Source: Salinarchaeum sp. Harcht-Bsk1 (lineage in GTDB: Archaea; Halobacteriota; Halobacteria; Halobacteriales; Salinarchaeaceae). From it: DNA of 64,000 nucleotides. Shown one piece after another: positions 9,422 to 17,816 of the stretch. The position numbers were made by a program, and so were the translations under genes. The notes under the pieces were generated by a model. That model had not been told where the DNA came from. It ran no database searches and worked only from the letters and a program-made list of their open reading frames with translations. The first letter of the stretch is position 1; every line of letters starts with the position of its first letter. The DNA lies in assembly GCF_000403645.1 (NCBI RefSeq), contig NC_021313.1, positions 372,001 through 436,000 on the forward strand, given 5' to 3'.

Positions 9422-10261
9422 TCACGAGAAGCGGATCGCAACGTCGTCGCCGACGCCGACCTCGAAGCGGTCGGCGCCGCGGCCGCGATTCACGGCGAGT
9501 TCGACGTTGCCGTGGCTGCCGACCGTAACGAGGCCGTCTCCGACGTCGACCGCGGCGTAGTGATCGGCGACCGGCCAGGCCGTGCCATCGACGCGAATTC
9601 GATCCCGACCGTCGAGCAGGTCGCCCGGTACGTTCGTGATCGCGTTGCCGAACCCGTCGACGACGAGTACCTCGCCGTCGGCGCCGTCGCCACGCTCGAT
9701 CGGCACCGGGAACTGCAGATCGACGAATTCGTCGACAGGGTCGAGGAAGGAGCACGTCTCCATCGAGGCCACGCCGCGCTCGTGAATCAGGGCCGCTGCA
9801 GGTGCGAACACGTCCCGGCCGTGGAACGTGGAACTCGCCGGGTCGTCGACGGCGATCTCGAAGGCTTCGATGGCTGCTGGTTCGGCAACAGCTGATATCT
9901 CGTCGCCGTCCGGGGATGGGTCGACGCCGCGGAGGCCGCTTCCTGCGGCGGGCATTCGTTCGCGCAGCCGTCGTGCGGCCGGCACCACCAGTCCGTTATC
10001 GGGTGCGATCAGCGCGTGCTCGCCGACGCGGAGTGCGACCGCTGCACGATCGGAGCCGACGCCTGGATCGACGACCGCACAGTGAACGGCCGGGGCAGGA
10101 GCGTACGGCAAAACCTCGCGGAGCCAGAACGCTGCCGTTCGGACGTCCTGGCGGGGGAAGTCGTGTGCGACGTCGAGAATCTCGCAGTCGCTGTACTGGC
10201 GAACCGCGGCGCGCATCGCGGCGGGGTAGGGCGAGCCGAAGTCCGAAGCGAGCGTGAGCAT
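9422..10261 (-). CDS. SAM hydrolase / SAM hydroxide adenosyltransferase (DUF62 family)
   Basis: 279 aa. The start MLTLASDFGSPYPAAMR carries the SDFG motif with the catalytic-site Asp. AVVDPGVGSDRAAVAL and LIAPDNGLV are the other signatures of this fluorinase-like family. FHGRDVFAPAAALI and DGFGNAITN come from the C-terminal part. Family members split S-adenosylmethionine into adenosine and methionine using water as the nucleophile, and the fluorinase-specific loop is absent. It sits 33 bp downstream of nadM on the same strand, so the two genes may be cotranscribed. It may limit SAM or repair off-pathway SAM; that role is inference. Confidence 0.9.
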   Translation of the reverse strand: MLTLASDFGSPYPAAMRAAVRQYSDCEILDVAHDFPRQDVRTAAFWLREVLPYAPAPAVHCAVVDPGVGSDRAAVALRVGEHALIAPDNGLVVPAARRLRERMPAAGSGLRGVDPSPDGDEISAVAEPAAIEAFEIAVDDPASSTFHGRDVFAPAAALIHERGVASMETCSFLDPVDEFVDLQFPVPIERGDGADGEVLVVDGFGNAITNVPGDLLDGRDRIRVDGTAWPVADHYAAVDVGDGLVTVGSHGNVELAVNRGRGADRFEVGVGDDVAIRFS

Positions 10262-10294
10262 ACTTGGAAGTGACCGTGGGAAAGCGGGTCGCGG

Positions 10295-10813
10295 TCAGTC
10301 CTCGGCCACGTCGTCCGCTGCGACGTCGCGCAGGCGGCCGACCCCGTCGGCCTCCTCGATCACGTCGACGACCTGGTCCGGCACCAGGTCCTCCCAGGGG
10401 TCGCCGGAGAGCATCCGCTCGCGGATGCCGGTACCCTCGTACTCCTGCCGATTGAACATCGGAAGGTCGTGTACGTCGGTCCCCGACTCCTCGAACAGCC
10501 GTGTGACCAGCGGGTTGTTCGAGTAGACGTCGTCGAATGGCGGGCAGAGGCTACGCACGTGGCTGGTCCAGAGTGCGTTCCGATCGACGTCGACGAGGGG
10601 AACGACGTACGCATCGACGTCGATCGTCTCCAGCGTGCGCGTGAGCATGACGTGGCGTTCGCCCGCAGTGAAGGGGTTATCGACGCTGTGTGACTTGTCG
10701 GCGCTCCCGATCCCGACGACGAGTTCGTCCCGCTCCCTGGCGATCTCGCGGAGGAGGGCCTCGTGGCCCTCGTGCAGGGGCTGGAACCGACCCACGTAGA
10801 ATCCGCGTGGCAT
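10295..10813 (-). CDS. nadM: nicotinamide-nucleotide adenylyltransferase
   Basis: 172 aa from the ATG of MPRGFYVGRFQPLHEGHE. I prefer this over a start eight codons upstream because a TTATAAAT element lies 26-27 nt before it. The nucleotidyltransferase motif GRFQPLHEGH (the HxGH class) and the C-terminal SGDPWEDLVP, close to the archaeal ISGTxIR-equivalent region (EGTGIRERMLSG), identify archaeal NadM. It makes NAD from NMN and ATP. It is divergent from lonB. Confidence 0.95.
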   Translation of the reverse strand: MPRGFYVGRFQPLHEGHEALLREIARERDELVVGIGSADKSHSVDNPFTAGERHVMLTRTLETIDVDAYVVPLVDVDRNALWTSHVRSLCPPFDDVYSNNPLVTRLFEESGTDVHDLPMFNRQEYEGTGIRERMLSGDPWEDLVPDQVVDVIEEADGVGRLRDVAADDVAED

Positions 10814-10835
10814 GTGTACCGTGTGTGCACGCTGC

Positions 10836-10843
10836 ATTTATAA
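10836..10843 (-). promoter_or_regulatory. TATA box of nadM
   Basis: On the minus strand this reads TTATAAAT, centred 26-27 nt before the chosen ATG. It supports a leaderless mRNA and the shorter start. Confidence 0.65.
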
Positions 10844-10934
10844 GGGTGGCGAGAGGGTGTCGTCGGCCGAATCGGCCGCCAGACCGCCTCTCCCGCCCGT
10901 AATCACTCGGTCGCAAATAGCGCACTGGGGGAGA

Positions 10935-10943
10935 AAGTATATC
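10935..10943 (+). promoter_or_regulatory. TATA box of lonB
   Basis: AAGTATATC is centred about 43 nt before the lonB ATG, so a leader of roughly 16 nt is expected. No Shine-Dalgarno sequence is visible in that leader. Confidence 0.5.
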
Positions 10944-10981
10944 AGTCGCGCTACCTTCCTCCGATCTAGCGACAACGGTCT

Positions 10982-13312
10982 ATGAGCAAGGATACGGAAC
11001 CCGAGGACGAGCCCTCCGATCCCGGGGCAGACGACGGGGGAGCGGCCCCAGTCGCCGACGAACCGGACGGAGGTGGTGACGAGCATCGCGCCGAGGAGGC
11101 CGACGGTCCCAGCGGTGACGGGAGCGAGGCCGAGCGCGGCGAGGGCAGCGGGGCCCCCACCAGCGACGGCGCCGATGCCCCTGGCACCGACCAGCCAGCG
11201 CAACACGGCGACGGCGGAGCGACAGACGAGACGAACCACGGGCAGGAGGATTCGGACCTCCCGACGTGGGAAGAGCGCTTCGGCGACGCCGACGATACAG
11301 ATCTCGAAGAGGGCGTCGCCTTCCCGCAAGAGGAAGGCCCCGAGAAGATGTCCGAAGCCGGCGGCGAGGCTCTCGGCAAGGACGTCGAGCAGGACCTCAT
11401 CGCCGACGAGTTCGATCCCGACGACGACGATCTGCTCGGCGGCCTCGACATCGAATCCACCGACGAGATCCCGATCCCCGACCGCCTGGTCGACCAGGTG
11501 ATCGGACAGGACGACGCACGCGACATCGTCATCAAGGCGGCCAAGCAGCGCCGCCACGTGATGATGATCGGGCCGCCCGGCACCGGGAAGTCCATGCTGG
11601 CAAAGGCGATGAGCCAGCTGCTCCCCAAGGAGGAGCTCCAGGACGTCCTGGTCTACCACAACCCCGACGACGGCAACGAGCCGAAGGTCCGGACGGTCCC
11701 GGCGGGCAAGGGCGACCAGATCATCGACGCCCACAAAGAGGAGGCGAACAAGCGGAATCAGATGCGGATGTTCCTGATGTTGATCATCGTCGCGATCATC
11801 CTCGGGTACACCATCCTGACGCCGACGAACATCCTCCTCGGCCTGATCGCTGCGATCGCGGTCTACTTCGTTTTCCGCTACATGCAGCGGGGATCCGACG
11901 CGAACATCCCCAACATGATCGTCAACAACGCGGACCAGACGGTCGCGCCTTTCGAGGACGCGACCGGCGCACACGCCGGTGCGCTGCTGGGCGACGTCCG
12001 CCACGACCCGTTCCAGTCCGGCGGGATGGAGACGCCCAGCCACGACCGCGTCGAGCCAGGGGCGATCCACAAGGCGAACAAGGGCGTCCTGTTCGTCGAC
12101 GAGATCAACACCCTGGACATCCGGACCCAGCAGAAGCTGATGACGGCCATCCAGGAGGGCGAGTTCGCGATCACGGGCCAGTCCGAGCGCTCCTCGGGGG
12201 CTATGGTCCAGACGGAGCCCGTGCCGACGGACTTCGTTATGGTCGCCGCGGGGAACATGGACGCGATGGAGAATATGCACCCTGCCCTCCGATCGCGAAT
12301 CAAGGGCTACGGGTACGAAGTGTACTTCGAGGACACCATCGAGGACACCCCGGAGATGCGCCGGAAGTACGGCCGCTTCATCGCCCAGGAGGTCGAGAAG
12401 GACGGCCGTCTGCCCCACTACACTCGCGAAGCCGCGGAGGAGGTCGTCCTCGAGGCCAAGCGCCGGGCTGGTCGCAAGGACCACCTGACGCTCAAGCTGC
12501 GGAACCTCGGTGGACTGGTGCGGGTCGCAGGTGACATCGCACGCGCGGAAGACGCCGATGTCGTCACCCGCGAGCACGTACTCCGGGCCAAGAAGCGCTC
12601 GCGCTCGATCGAGCAGCAGCTCGCAGACGAGATCATCGAGCGCCGCAAGGACTACGAGCTTCGCGTCTCCGAAGGCGAGGTCGTCGGGCGCGTCAACGGC
12701 CTCGCCGTCATGGGCGGGGACTCCGGGATCGTCCTCCCCGTCATGGCGGAGGTCACGCCCGCACACGGTGCCGGCGAGACGATCGCCACGGGCCAGCTCA
12801 AGGAGATGGCCCAGGAGGCGGTGCAGAACGTCTCCGCGATCATCAAGAAGTTCTCCGACGAGGACCTCTCCGAGAAGGACGTGCACATCCAGTTCGTCCA
12901 GGCAGGTCGCCAGGGCGTCGACGGCGACTCCGCGTCGATCACGGTCGCGACGGCAGTGATCTCCGCGCTGGAGGACATGCCGATCGACCAGTCCCTCGCG
13001 ATGACCGGCTCGCTGTCGGTCCGCGGTGACGTGCTGCCCGTCGGCGGCGTCACCCACAAGATCGAGGCCGCCGCGAAGGCCGGCATGGACCGCGTCATCA
13101 TCCCTGCCGCGAACGAGCAGGACGTGATGATCGAGGACGAGTACAAGGAGATGATCGAGATCATCCCCGTCTCGCACATCAGCGAGGTGCTCGACGTGGC
13201 GCTCATCGGCGAGACCGAGAAGGACGGCCTCGTCGAACGCCTCAAGTCGATCACTGGGAGCGCGCTGGACAAGCAGGTCGGTAGCGGGTCCGGCTCCCCC
13301 AGCCCGCAGTAA
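10982..13312 (+). CDS. lonB: membrane-bound ATP-dependent protease LonB
   Basis: 776 aa. The N-terminus is a roughly 110-residue acidic, disordered extension. The AAA+ module follows with Walker A GPPGTGKS at about 197-204 and Walker B GVLFVDEIN at about 368-376. Between them is the LonB insert with two membrane segments at about 263-301 (MLIIVAIILGYTIL and LLGLIAAIAVYFVF). The protease domain has the Ser-Lys dyad: S650 in DGDSA and K693 in THKIEAAAKAG, 43 residues apart as in other LonB enzymes. It degrades regulatory and damaged proteins at the membrane. In Haloferax volcanii LonB is essential and affects carotenoid content. The next gene follows after 2 bp. Confidence 0.97.
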   Translation: MSKDTEPEDEPSDPGADDGGAAPVADEPDGGGDEHRAEEADGPSGDGSEAERGEGSGAPTSDGADAPGTDQPAQHGDGGATDETNHGQEDSDLPTWEERFGDADDTDLEEGVAFPQEEGPEKMSEAGGEALGKDVEQDLIADEFDPDDDDLLGGLDIESTDEIPIPDRLVDQVIGQDDARDIVIKAAKQRRHVMMIGPPGTGKSMLAKAMSQLLPKEELQDVLVYHNPDDGNEPKVRTVPAGKGDQIIDAHKEEANKRNQMRMFLMLIIVAIILGYTILTPTNILLGLIAAIAVYFVFRYMQRGSDANIPNMIVNNADQTVAPFEDATGAHAGALLGDVRHDPFQSGGMETPSHDRVEPGAIHKANKGVLFVDEINTLDIRTQQKLMTAIQEGEFAITGQSERSSGAMVQTEPVPTDFVMVAAGNMDAMENMHPALRSRIKGYGYEVYFEDTIEDTPEMRRKYGRFIAQEVEKDGRLPHYTREAAEEVVLEAKRRAGRKDHLTLKLRNLGGLVRVAGDIARAEDADVVTREHVLRAKKRSRSIEQQLADEIIERRKDYELRVSEGEVVGRVNGLAVMGGDSGIVLPVMAEVTPAHGAGETIATGQLKEMAQEAVQNVSAIIKKFSDEDLSEKDVHIQFVQAGRQGVDGDSASITVATAVISALEDMPIDQSLAMTGSLSVRGDVLPVGGVTHKIEAAAKAGMDRVIIPAANEQDVMIEDEYKEMIEIIPVSHISEVLDVALIGETEKDGLVERLKSITGSALDKQVGSGSGSPSPQ

Positions 13313-13314
13313 GC

Positions 13315-14481
13315 GTGCCCGATTGGACGGCCTTCTGGGCCGTCGTGGGCTTCGTACTGTTTCTCGTACTCGGTCTCTCGTGGCTCACGAGCGGTCGCAT
13401 CGGTCGTCGAGACCCGCGCATCGAGGAGTGGACACAACCCGAACGGAGCGAGCGCGAGGAGCCGTCGAACGACGCCGACGGACGACCGGTCGAGGACGAC
13501 GGTCGACCGAGCGCGGACGAAGCGCCGAGTGAGGATGTATCGTCCCAGACTGATGGAGCACCGACCGGAACTGCATCGAACGATACCGCATCGATCGGGA
13601 CTGCATCGACAGAACGTGGCGAAGAGAACGAGTGGGGATCCACCAACCGAGGCGCGCCACCGAACGATCGCTCGGCAAGGAACGAACGCCCAGCGTCAAC
13701 GTCGGAGGACGATGCAAGGGCGAGAGAGCCCGATGCCAGAGTGACCGAGTCCGATGCCAGGACCTTCGAACCCGATTCCGGGACGACCCAGTCAGATTCC
13801 GCGGGAACGGAGCCAGACCGAGCGATCGAGACTGCCGCCGTGCGTAGCGGGCCCGCGGACGGCGACGGCCTCGACTCCATTCCGACAGCGGCGTTGCTGG
13901 CGAACGTCCTCCTGACCCACGGTGGGCTGGGCCTGCTGGTGCTCGGCGCTGCTGCACTGACAGGCATCCCAGCCGCAACGCTCGGCGTCGACGGTTCGGC
14001 CTGGAGTACCGGCGCGCTCGCCGTGGGCGGTGGACTGGCGTTCGGTGGCGCGCTCGCAGCGCTCAACGTCGCGCTCGCCGCATCGCTGGACCGCATCGGC
14101 GTCGACTACAGCGAGGCGCTCCGGGCCGCACTCGCGCCCGATTCGGCACTCGGGTGGGGCGTCCTGCTCCTCCTGATCCTCCCACTCGTGGCCGGCTTCG
14201 AAGAGTTGCTCTTCCGCGCGGTCCTGATCGGTGGCGCTGCCGCAGCGACCGGGCTATCGCCCTGGCTGTTCGTCGTACTCTCCTCGATCGCGTTCGCGCT
14301 CGGACACGGCGTCCAGGGCAAGGGCGGCATCGCCGTGACCGGGTTGCTCGGCGGGGTGCTGGGCGTGGCCTTCGTCCTGACGAACAGTCTTGTGCTCGTC
14401 GTGATCGCTCACTACGTCGTGAACGCGGTGGAGTTCCTGCTGAAGGAGTGGCTCGGCTGGAATCTCGACGGGCGGCTCTGA
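13315..14481 (+). CDS. CPBP family intramembrane metalloprotease with long acidic linker
   Basis: 388 aa, GTG start 2 bp after the lonB stop, so the pair is an operon. One membrane segment lies at residues 5-22. An acidic, Ser/Asp/Glu-rich linker with loosely repeated S/P-DAR units follows to about residue 190, and then a polytopic domain. That domain carries the CPBP/Abi glutamate motif FEELLFR (E296, E297, R301) and the later ALGHG histidine (H331), both glutamyl-protease signatures of the CAAX-processing family. The substrate is unknown. An N-terminal membrane helix plus a 170-residue linker is unusual for the family. The operon suggests joint work with LonB on membrane proteins. Confidence 0.88.
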   Translation: MPDWTAFWAVVGFVLFLVLGLSWLTSGRIGRRDPRIEEWTQPERSEREEPSNDADGRPVEDDGRPSADEAPSEDVSSQTDGAPTGTASNDTASIGTASTERGEENEWGSTNRGAPPNDRSARNERPASTSEDDARAREPDARVTESDARTFEPDSGTTQSDSAGTEPDRAIETAAVRSGPADGDGLDSIPTAALLANVLLTHGGLGLLVLGAAALTGIPAATLGVDGSAWSTGALAVGGGLAFGGALAALNVALAASLDRIGVDYSEALRAALAPDSALGWGVLLLLILPLVAGFEELLFRAVLIGGAAAATGLSPWLFVVLSSIAFALGHGVQGKGGIAVTGLLGGVLGVAFVLTNSLVLVVIAHYVVNAVEFLLKEWLGWNLDGRL

Positions 14482-14513
14482 GGCGGGCGACGAGTGACGA
14501 TGGATTCGCGTGC

Positions 14514-14960
14514 TCAGGCCGCTTCCAGGCGCTCGAACGTCTCGGCGACCATCTCGCCCGTGTCGTCGACGATGGCCTGCATCTCGTCGTCGTCCGGGAC
14601 GATCCCGAGCAGCCGTGCGATCTTCATGATGGAGACGTGGTACACGCGCTGCTGGCCGGGTGCTTCCTCCCAGATCACCATGTTGCAGGGGAAGAGCCCG
14701 CCCATTTCCTTGCTCACGTCGAGCACGCGATCCGCGACTGCTGGATTGCACGCCCCGAGGACGTAGTAGGGATCGCGGTCGGCGTCGACCTTCTCGTTGA
14801 GCAACTCGGAGGGCGAGAACTCGACGGGAACGCCGAAGCCGACGTCGAGACAGACCTCGCGAACGTGCTCGATCGCCTCATCGTGGTCCATCTCGAGGAC
14901 GGTCTGGTGCTCGCCGTAGTCCGCGGGGTCGATCTGCGACGGGTCGATCGGGAGCGACAT
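14514..14960 (-). CDS. DUF302 domain protein
   Basis: 148 aa. The DUF302 core is visible as HVREVCLDVGFGVPVEF, followed by YYVLGACNPAVADRVL and PCNMVIWEE. The family is a small alpha/beta fold found in many prokaryotes, often with redox or metal genes. A Cys in the GACNP motif and another in FPCN are conserved in family members, but no reaction is established. The gene stands alone between convergent lonB-CPBP and divergent mvk. Confidence 0.9.
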   Translation of the reverse strand: MSLPIDPSQIDPADYGEHQTVLEMDHDEAIEHVREVCLDVGFGVPVEFSPSELLNEKVDADRDPYYVLGACNPAVADRVLDVSKEMGGLFPCNMVIWEEAPGQQRVYHVSIMKIARLLGIVPDDDEMQAIVDDTGEMVAETFERLEAA

Positions 14961-15082
14961 GATGCTGACTGGGGCGGCCGTGACCGAAAGTCCGTGGGTT
15001 GCGGTGCGTAGTACCGACCCTCCGAGGACGGGGCTGCGGACGATCGCAAAGCCTCATACCCTCGCCGCCACAAACGCGCCCC

Positions 15083-16066
15083 ATGGCAACCTCGAGCGCC
15101 CCAGGGAAGGTCTTCCTCCTCGGGGAGCACGCAGTCGTCTACGGGGAGCCCGCGCTGCTGGCCGCCATCGAGCGGCGCGCGCGGGTGACCGTCGAGGAGC
15201 GGTCCGACGGCGGGCTCCGGGTGGATTCGGAGGACCTCACGCTGGACGGGTTCACGATCGAGTATGGCGAAGACGCGGCGACGGATCCGAACGTCGACGT
15301 CCCACAGAACCTCCTCGAGGCGGCGACGGGGTACGTCGACGAGGCGGTCGCGCAGGCCCGCGACGCTGCCGATGCACCGAACGCCGGCTTCGAGGTGACG
15401 ATCGAGAGCGAGATTCCACTCGGGGCGGGGATCGGCTCCTCGGCCGCAGTGGTCGCGGCAGCGATCGACGCGGCGACGAGAGAACTGGGCGTCGAACTCG
15501 ATCGCGAGGAGATCGCCGACCGCGCGTACCGGGTCGAACACGCCGTCCAGGACGGGCAAGCCTCCCGCGCGGACACGTTCACGTCGACGATGGGCGGCGT
15601 CGTCCGCGTCGAGGGCGACGGCGGTCACTCGATTCCGGCACCGGAGCTACCGCTCGTGATCGGGTACGACGGTGGGGCGGGGGACACCGGAAAGCTGGTG
15701 GCGGACGTCCGTTCCCTCCGCGAACGGTACGGCTTCGCGGCGGACACCGTCGAGACGATCGGCGACGTCGTCGACGAGGGAGAGCGAGCGCTCGACGACG
15801 GCGACGTCGAGACGCTCGGCGAGCTAATGAACGCCGACCACGGACTCCTCTCGGCGCTCGGCGTCTCGTCGCGATCGCTCGACGCGATGGTCTGGGCCGC
15901 CCGGGACGCCGGCGCGATGGGTGCGAAGCTGACGGGTGCCGGCGGCGGTGGCTGCATCGTCGCACTCGACGAGAGCGACGAGAGCCAGACGGCCCTCGAG
16001 TATACGCCCGGCTGCGAGGAGGCGTTCCGCGCGGAGCTGGCCGAAGAAGGGGTGCGTCGGAAGTGA
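15083..16066 (+). CDS. mvk: mevalonate kinase
   Basis: 327 aa from the ATG of MATSSAPGKVFLLGEHAVV. A longer upstream frame is not conserved-looking. GHMP kinase motifs are all present: the N-terminal SAPGKVFLLGEHAVVYGEP, the ATP loop IPLGAGIGSSAAVVAA, and motif 3 KLTGAGGGGCIVAL. It phosphorylates mevalonate for isoprenoid synthesis. It begins the block mvk-ipk-DUF5518-RNase J-idsA. A CATA element about 27 nt upstream may be the promoter. Confidence 0.96.
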   Translation: MATSSAPGKVFLLGEHAVVYGEPALLAAIERRARVTVEERSDGGLRVDSEDLTLDGFTIEYGEDAATDPNVDVPQNLLEAATGYVDEAVAQARDAADAPNAGFEVTIESEIPLGAGIGSSAAVVAAAIDAATRELGVELDREEIADRAYRVEHAVQDGQASRADTFTSTMGGVVRVEGDGGHSIPAPELPLVIGYDGGAGDTGKLVADVRSLRERYGFAADTVETIGDVVDEGERALDDGDVETLGELMNADHGLLSALGVSSRSLDAMVWAARDAGAMGAKLTGAGGGGCIVALDESDESQTALEYTPGCEEAFRAELAEEGVRRK

Positions 16067-16130
16067 GTCCGAGCGATCGGCGGTCGCGACTGGCTTCCAA
16101 CCACGCCGCGCCAGGGCGGAGGTGGTCGCC

Positions 16131-16901
16131 GTGACGGCCGTCCTGAAGCTCGGCGGGAGTGTCGTGACGGACAAAGACCGCCCCGAAACGCTCGACGGTC
16201 CCGCGCTCGACGCTGCCGCGGCGGCGATCGGAGAGGTCGCCGCCTCAGTCCGTCCGTCGGATCCCGAGAGCCTCGAGCCGGCCGACCTCGTCGTCGTCCA
16301 CGGCGGCGGCAGCTTCGGCCACCACCACGCCGAAGCGCACGGCGTCTCGACGACCAGCGGGACCCACGATCCGGAGGCCGTCCTCGCGATTCACGGTGCG
16401 ATGACGACGCTGAACCGCTTCGTCGTTCAGCGCCTCCGCGAGCAGCAGGTCCCCGCCGTGCCGGTCCACCCCTCCTCCGCGGGGCACCGCAACAGCGCCG
16501 GCGACCTCACCCTGCCGGCCGGGCAGGTCGCGACCCTGCTCGGCGAGGGGTTCGTGCCCGTCCTGCACGGCGACGGCGTCGCCCACGTCGGGGAGGGCGT
16601 CTCCGTGCTCAGCGGCGACGAGGTCGTCGTCTCGCTCGCCGAGTCGCTCGGTGCCGAGCGCGTCGGCGTCTGCTCGACGGTCCCGGGGGTGCTCGACGAG
16701 CAAGACGACGTCGTCGATCGAATTCCGGCCTACGACGCCGTCGAAGATCTCCTCGGCGGGAGCGAGGCCACGGACGTCAGCGGCGGGATGGCCGCGAAAG
16801 TCCGCGAACTACTCGCGCTCGAGGGCACGGCCTCGATTTTCGGCCTCGACGACCTCCCTGCGTTCCTCGCCGGCGATCGGCCCGGGACGACCGTCGGTTG
16901 A
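16131..16901 (+). CDS. ipk: isopentenyl phosphate kinase
   Basis: 256 aa with a GTG start, giving MTAVLKLGGSVVTDKDRPET. The amino-acid-kinase fold is shown by LKLGGSVVTDK, the phosphate-binding VVVHGGGSFGHHHA (its His is the IPK-specific substrate contact), PVLHGDGVAH and SGGMAAKVRELL. The enzyme converts isopentenyl phosphate to isopentenyl diphosphate, the last step of the archaeal form of the mevalonate route, in which decarboxylation comes before the second phosphorylation. It lies 64 bp after mvk and is probably cotranscribed with it. Confidence 0.95.
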   Translation: MTAVLKLGGSVVTDKDRPETLDGPALDAAAAAIGEVAASVRPSDPESLEPADLVVVHGGGSFGHHHAEAHGVSTTSGTHDPEAVLAIHGAMTTLNRFVVQRLREQQVPAVPVHPSSAGHRNSAGDLTLPAGQVATLLGEGFVPVLHGDGVAHVGEGVSVLSGDEVVVSLAESLGAERVGVCSTVPGVLDEQDDVVDRIPAYDAVEDLLGGSEATDVSGGMAAKVRELLALEGTASIFGLDDLPAFLAGDRPGTTVG

Positions 16902-17139
16902 AATCCGGGTTTACGGCGAGCAGTAACGTTGTGTGGTCAGGTTGGTTCTACGCGGGCAACGCTCCCTACTGGCGGTGGTCCGGTACCGTCGCGCGGGGCG
17001 CTGACAGCCCTCTTCCTGGTCCAGTTTCGGTGGTAGCCTCCTTCCACCTGACGCAGCGACTATGCTGATTCGACGAGACGCACGTCAGTCGCTCGGCGGA
17101 GTGGGTAACGCCTAACAGGAACGGGGGTGAGGCTCGCGT

Positions 17140-17517
17140 ATGGGCGAAGGAGATACGCTGCTCAACGCGGTGATTGGTGGCGGGTTCACGATCGTGACTG
17201 GGAATCTCATTCCGCTCGCGCCGGTCGTCGGGGGTGGCATCGCGGGCTACCTCGAAGGCGGGTCGCGTGAAGACGGCGTGCGCGTCGGCGTCTACGCCGG
17301 CCTGATCTCCCTGATTCCCGTCCTCGTCTTCGCCTTCCTCGTCTCGAGCCTCTTCGGCCTGTTCGGCCTGTTCGCCGGCGAGGTACTCCCCGGAATCGCC
17401 GGTACGATCTTCTTCGTCGTCGCCCTCGCGTTCGGCGTGCTCTACTTCGTTGGCGGGGCGGCGATTGGCGGGTGGCTCGGCAACTATGTGAAGTACGAGA
17501 CCGACGTCGAGATCTAA
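17140..17517 (+). CDS. DUF5518 small membrane protein
   Basis: 125 aa. Four hydrophobic stretches (about 8-35, 48-68, 74-98 and 99-118) make it a small polytopic membrane protein. Glycine-rich segments such as PVVGGGIAGYLEGGSREDG match the haloarchaeal DUF5518 family as I recall it. It sits inside the isoprenoid block on the same strand, but 238 bp after ipk, so cotranscription is uncertain. Function unknown. Confidence 0.8.
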   Translation: MGEGDTLLNAVIGGGFTIVTGNLIPLAPVVGGGIAGYLEGGSREDGVRVGVYAGLISLIPVLVFAFLVSSLFGLFGLFAGEVLPGIAGTIFFVVALAFGVLYFVGGAAIGGWLGNYVKYETDVEI

Positions 17518-17599
17518 CGACGGGAATCGAATGCTGAGCGGGCAGCAGTACGCCAGCGTCGCTAACCGTTCACACGCGAATATCCACGCCCTTTATCAC

Positions 17600-17812
17600 G
17601 CTCGGCCCAATAGATCTGGGTAACCGAGCAAACGGTCGCCCCGGGCACACGTGGGCGACCGGCGATCCGCCGGGAGACGTCGGCGTCGGGCACCGCTGCC
17701 CACGTCGGCCGACGGCGGACGACTCGACGCAGTCGGGACCCGCGGTCGGTTGGCGGAGCCAACCGTGCTGCAGGGCGCCGGTCGCTCGCACGGGGTGTCC
17801 GCCTCGGACACC
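17600..17812 (+). promoter_or_regulatory. run of perfect stem-loops forming a putative structured leader of RNase J
   Basis: The 213 nt before the RNase J ATG contain successive hairpins. 17600-17629 has GCTCGG/CCGAGC outside and CCCA/TGGG inside. 17633-17661 has a 9-bp stem, CGGTCGCCC/GGGCGACCG. 17659-17673 pairs CCGGC/GCCGG and overlaps the previous stem by 3 nt. 17678-17714 has CGTCGGC/GCCGACG outside and GGGCA/TGCCC inside. 17747-17765 pairs CGGTTGG/CCAACCG with loop CGGAG. 17794-17812 pairs GGTGTCC/GGACACC with loop GCCTC and ends 4 nt before the ATG. A CTTTATC element at about 17590 could promote it. It is not a tRNA, SRP RNA or RNase P RNA that I recognise. Confidence 0.55.
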
Positions 17813-17816
17813 AATC

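Noticed and set aside
10838-13177. A 779-codon minus-strand open frame
   Set aside because: It is antisense to lonB, is rich in Asp, Arg, His, Leu and Val, and has no domain. It is a shadow of high third-position GC.
17600-17812. A tRNA, SRP RNA or RNase P RNA before RNase J
   Set aside because: No T-arm GGTTCRA sequence, no anticodon arm, no GGAA-type SRP helix 8 and no RNase P core sequences. Only successive hairpins are visible.
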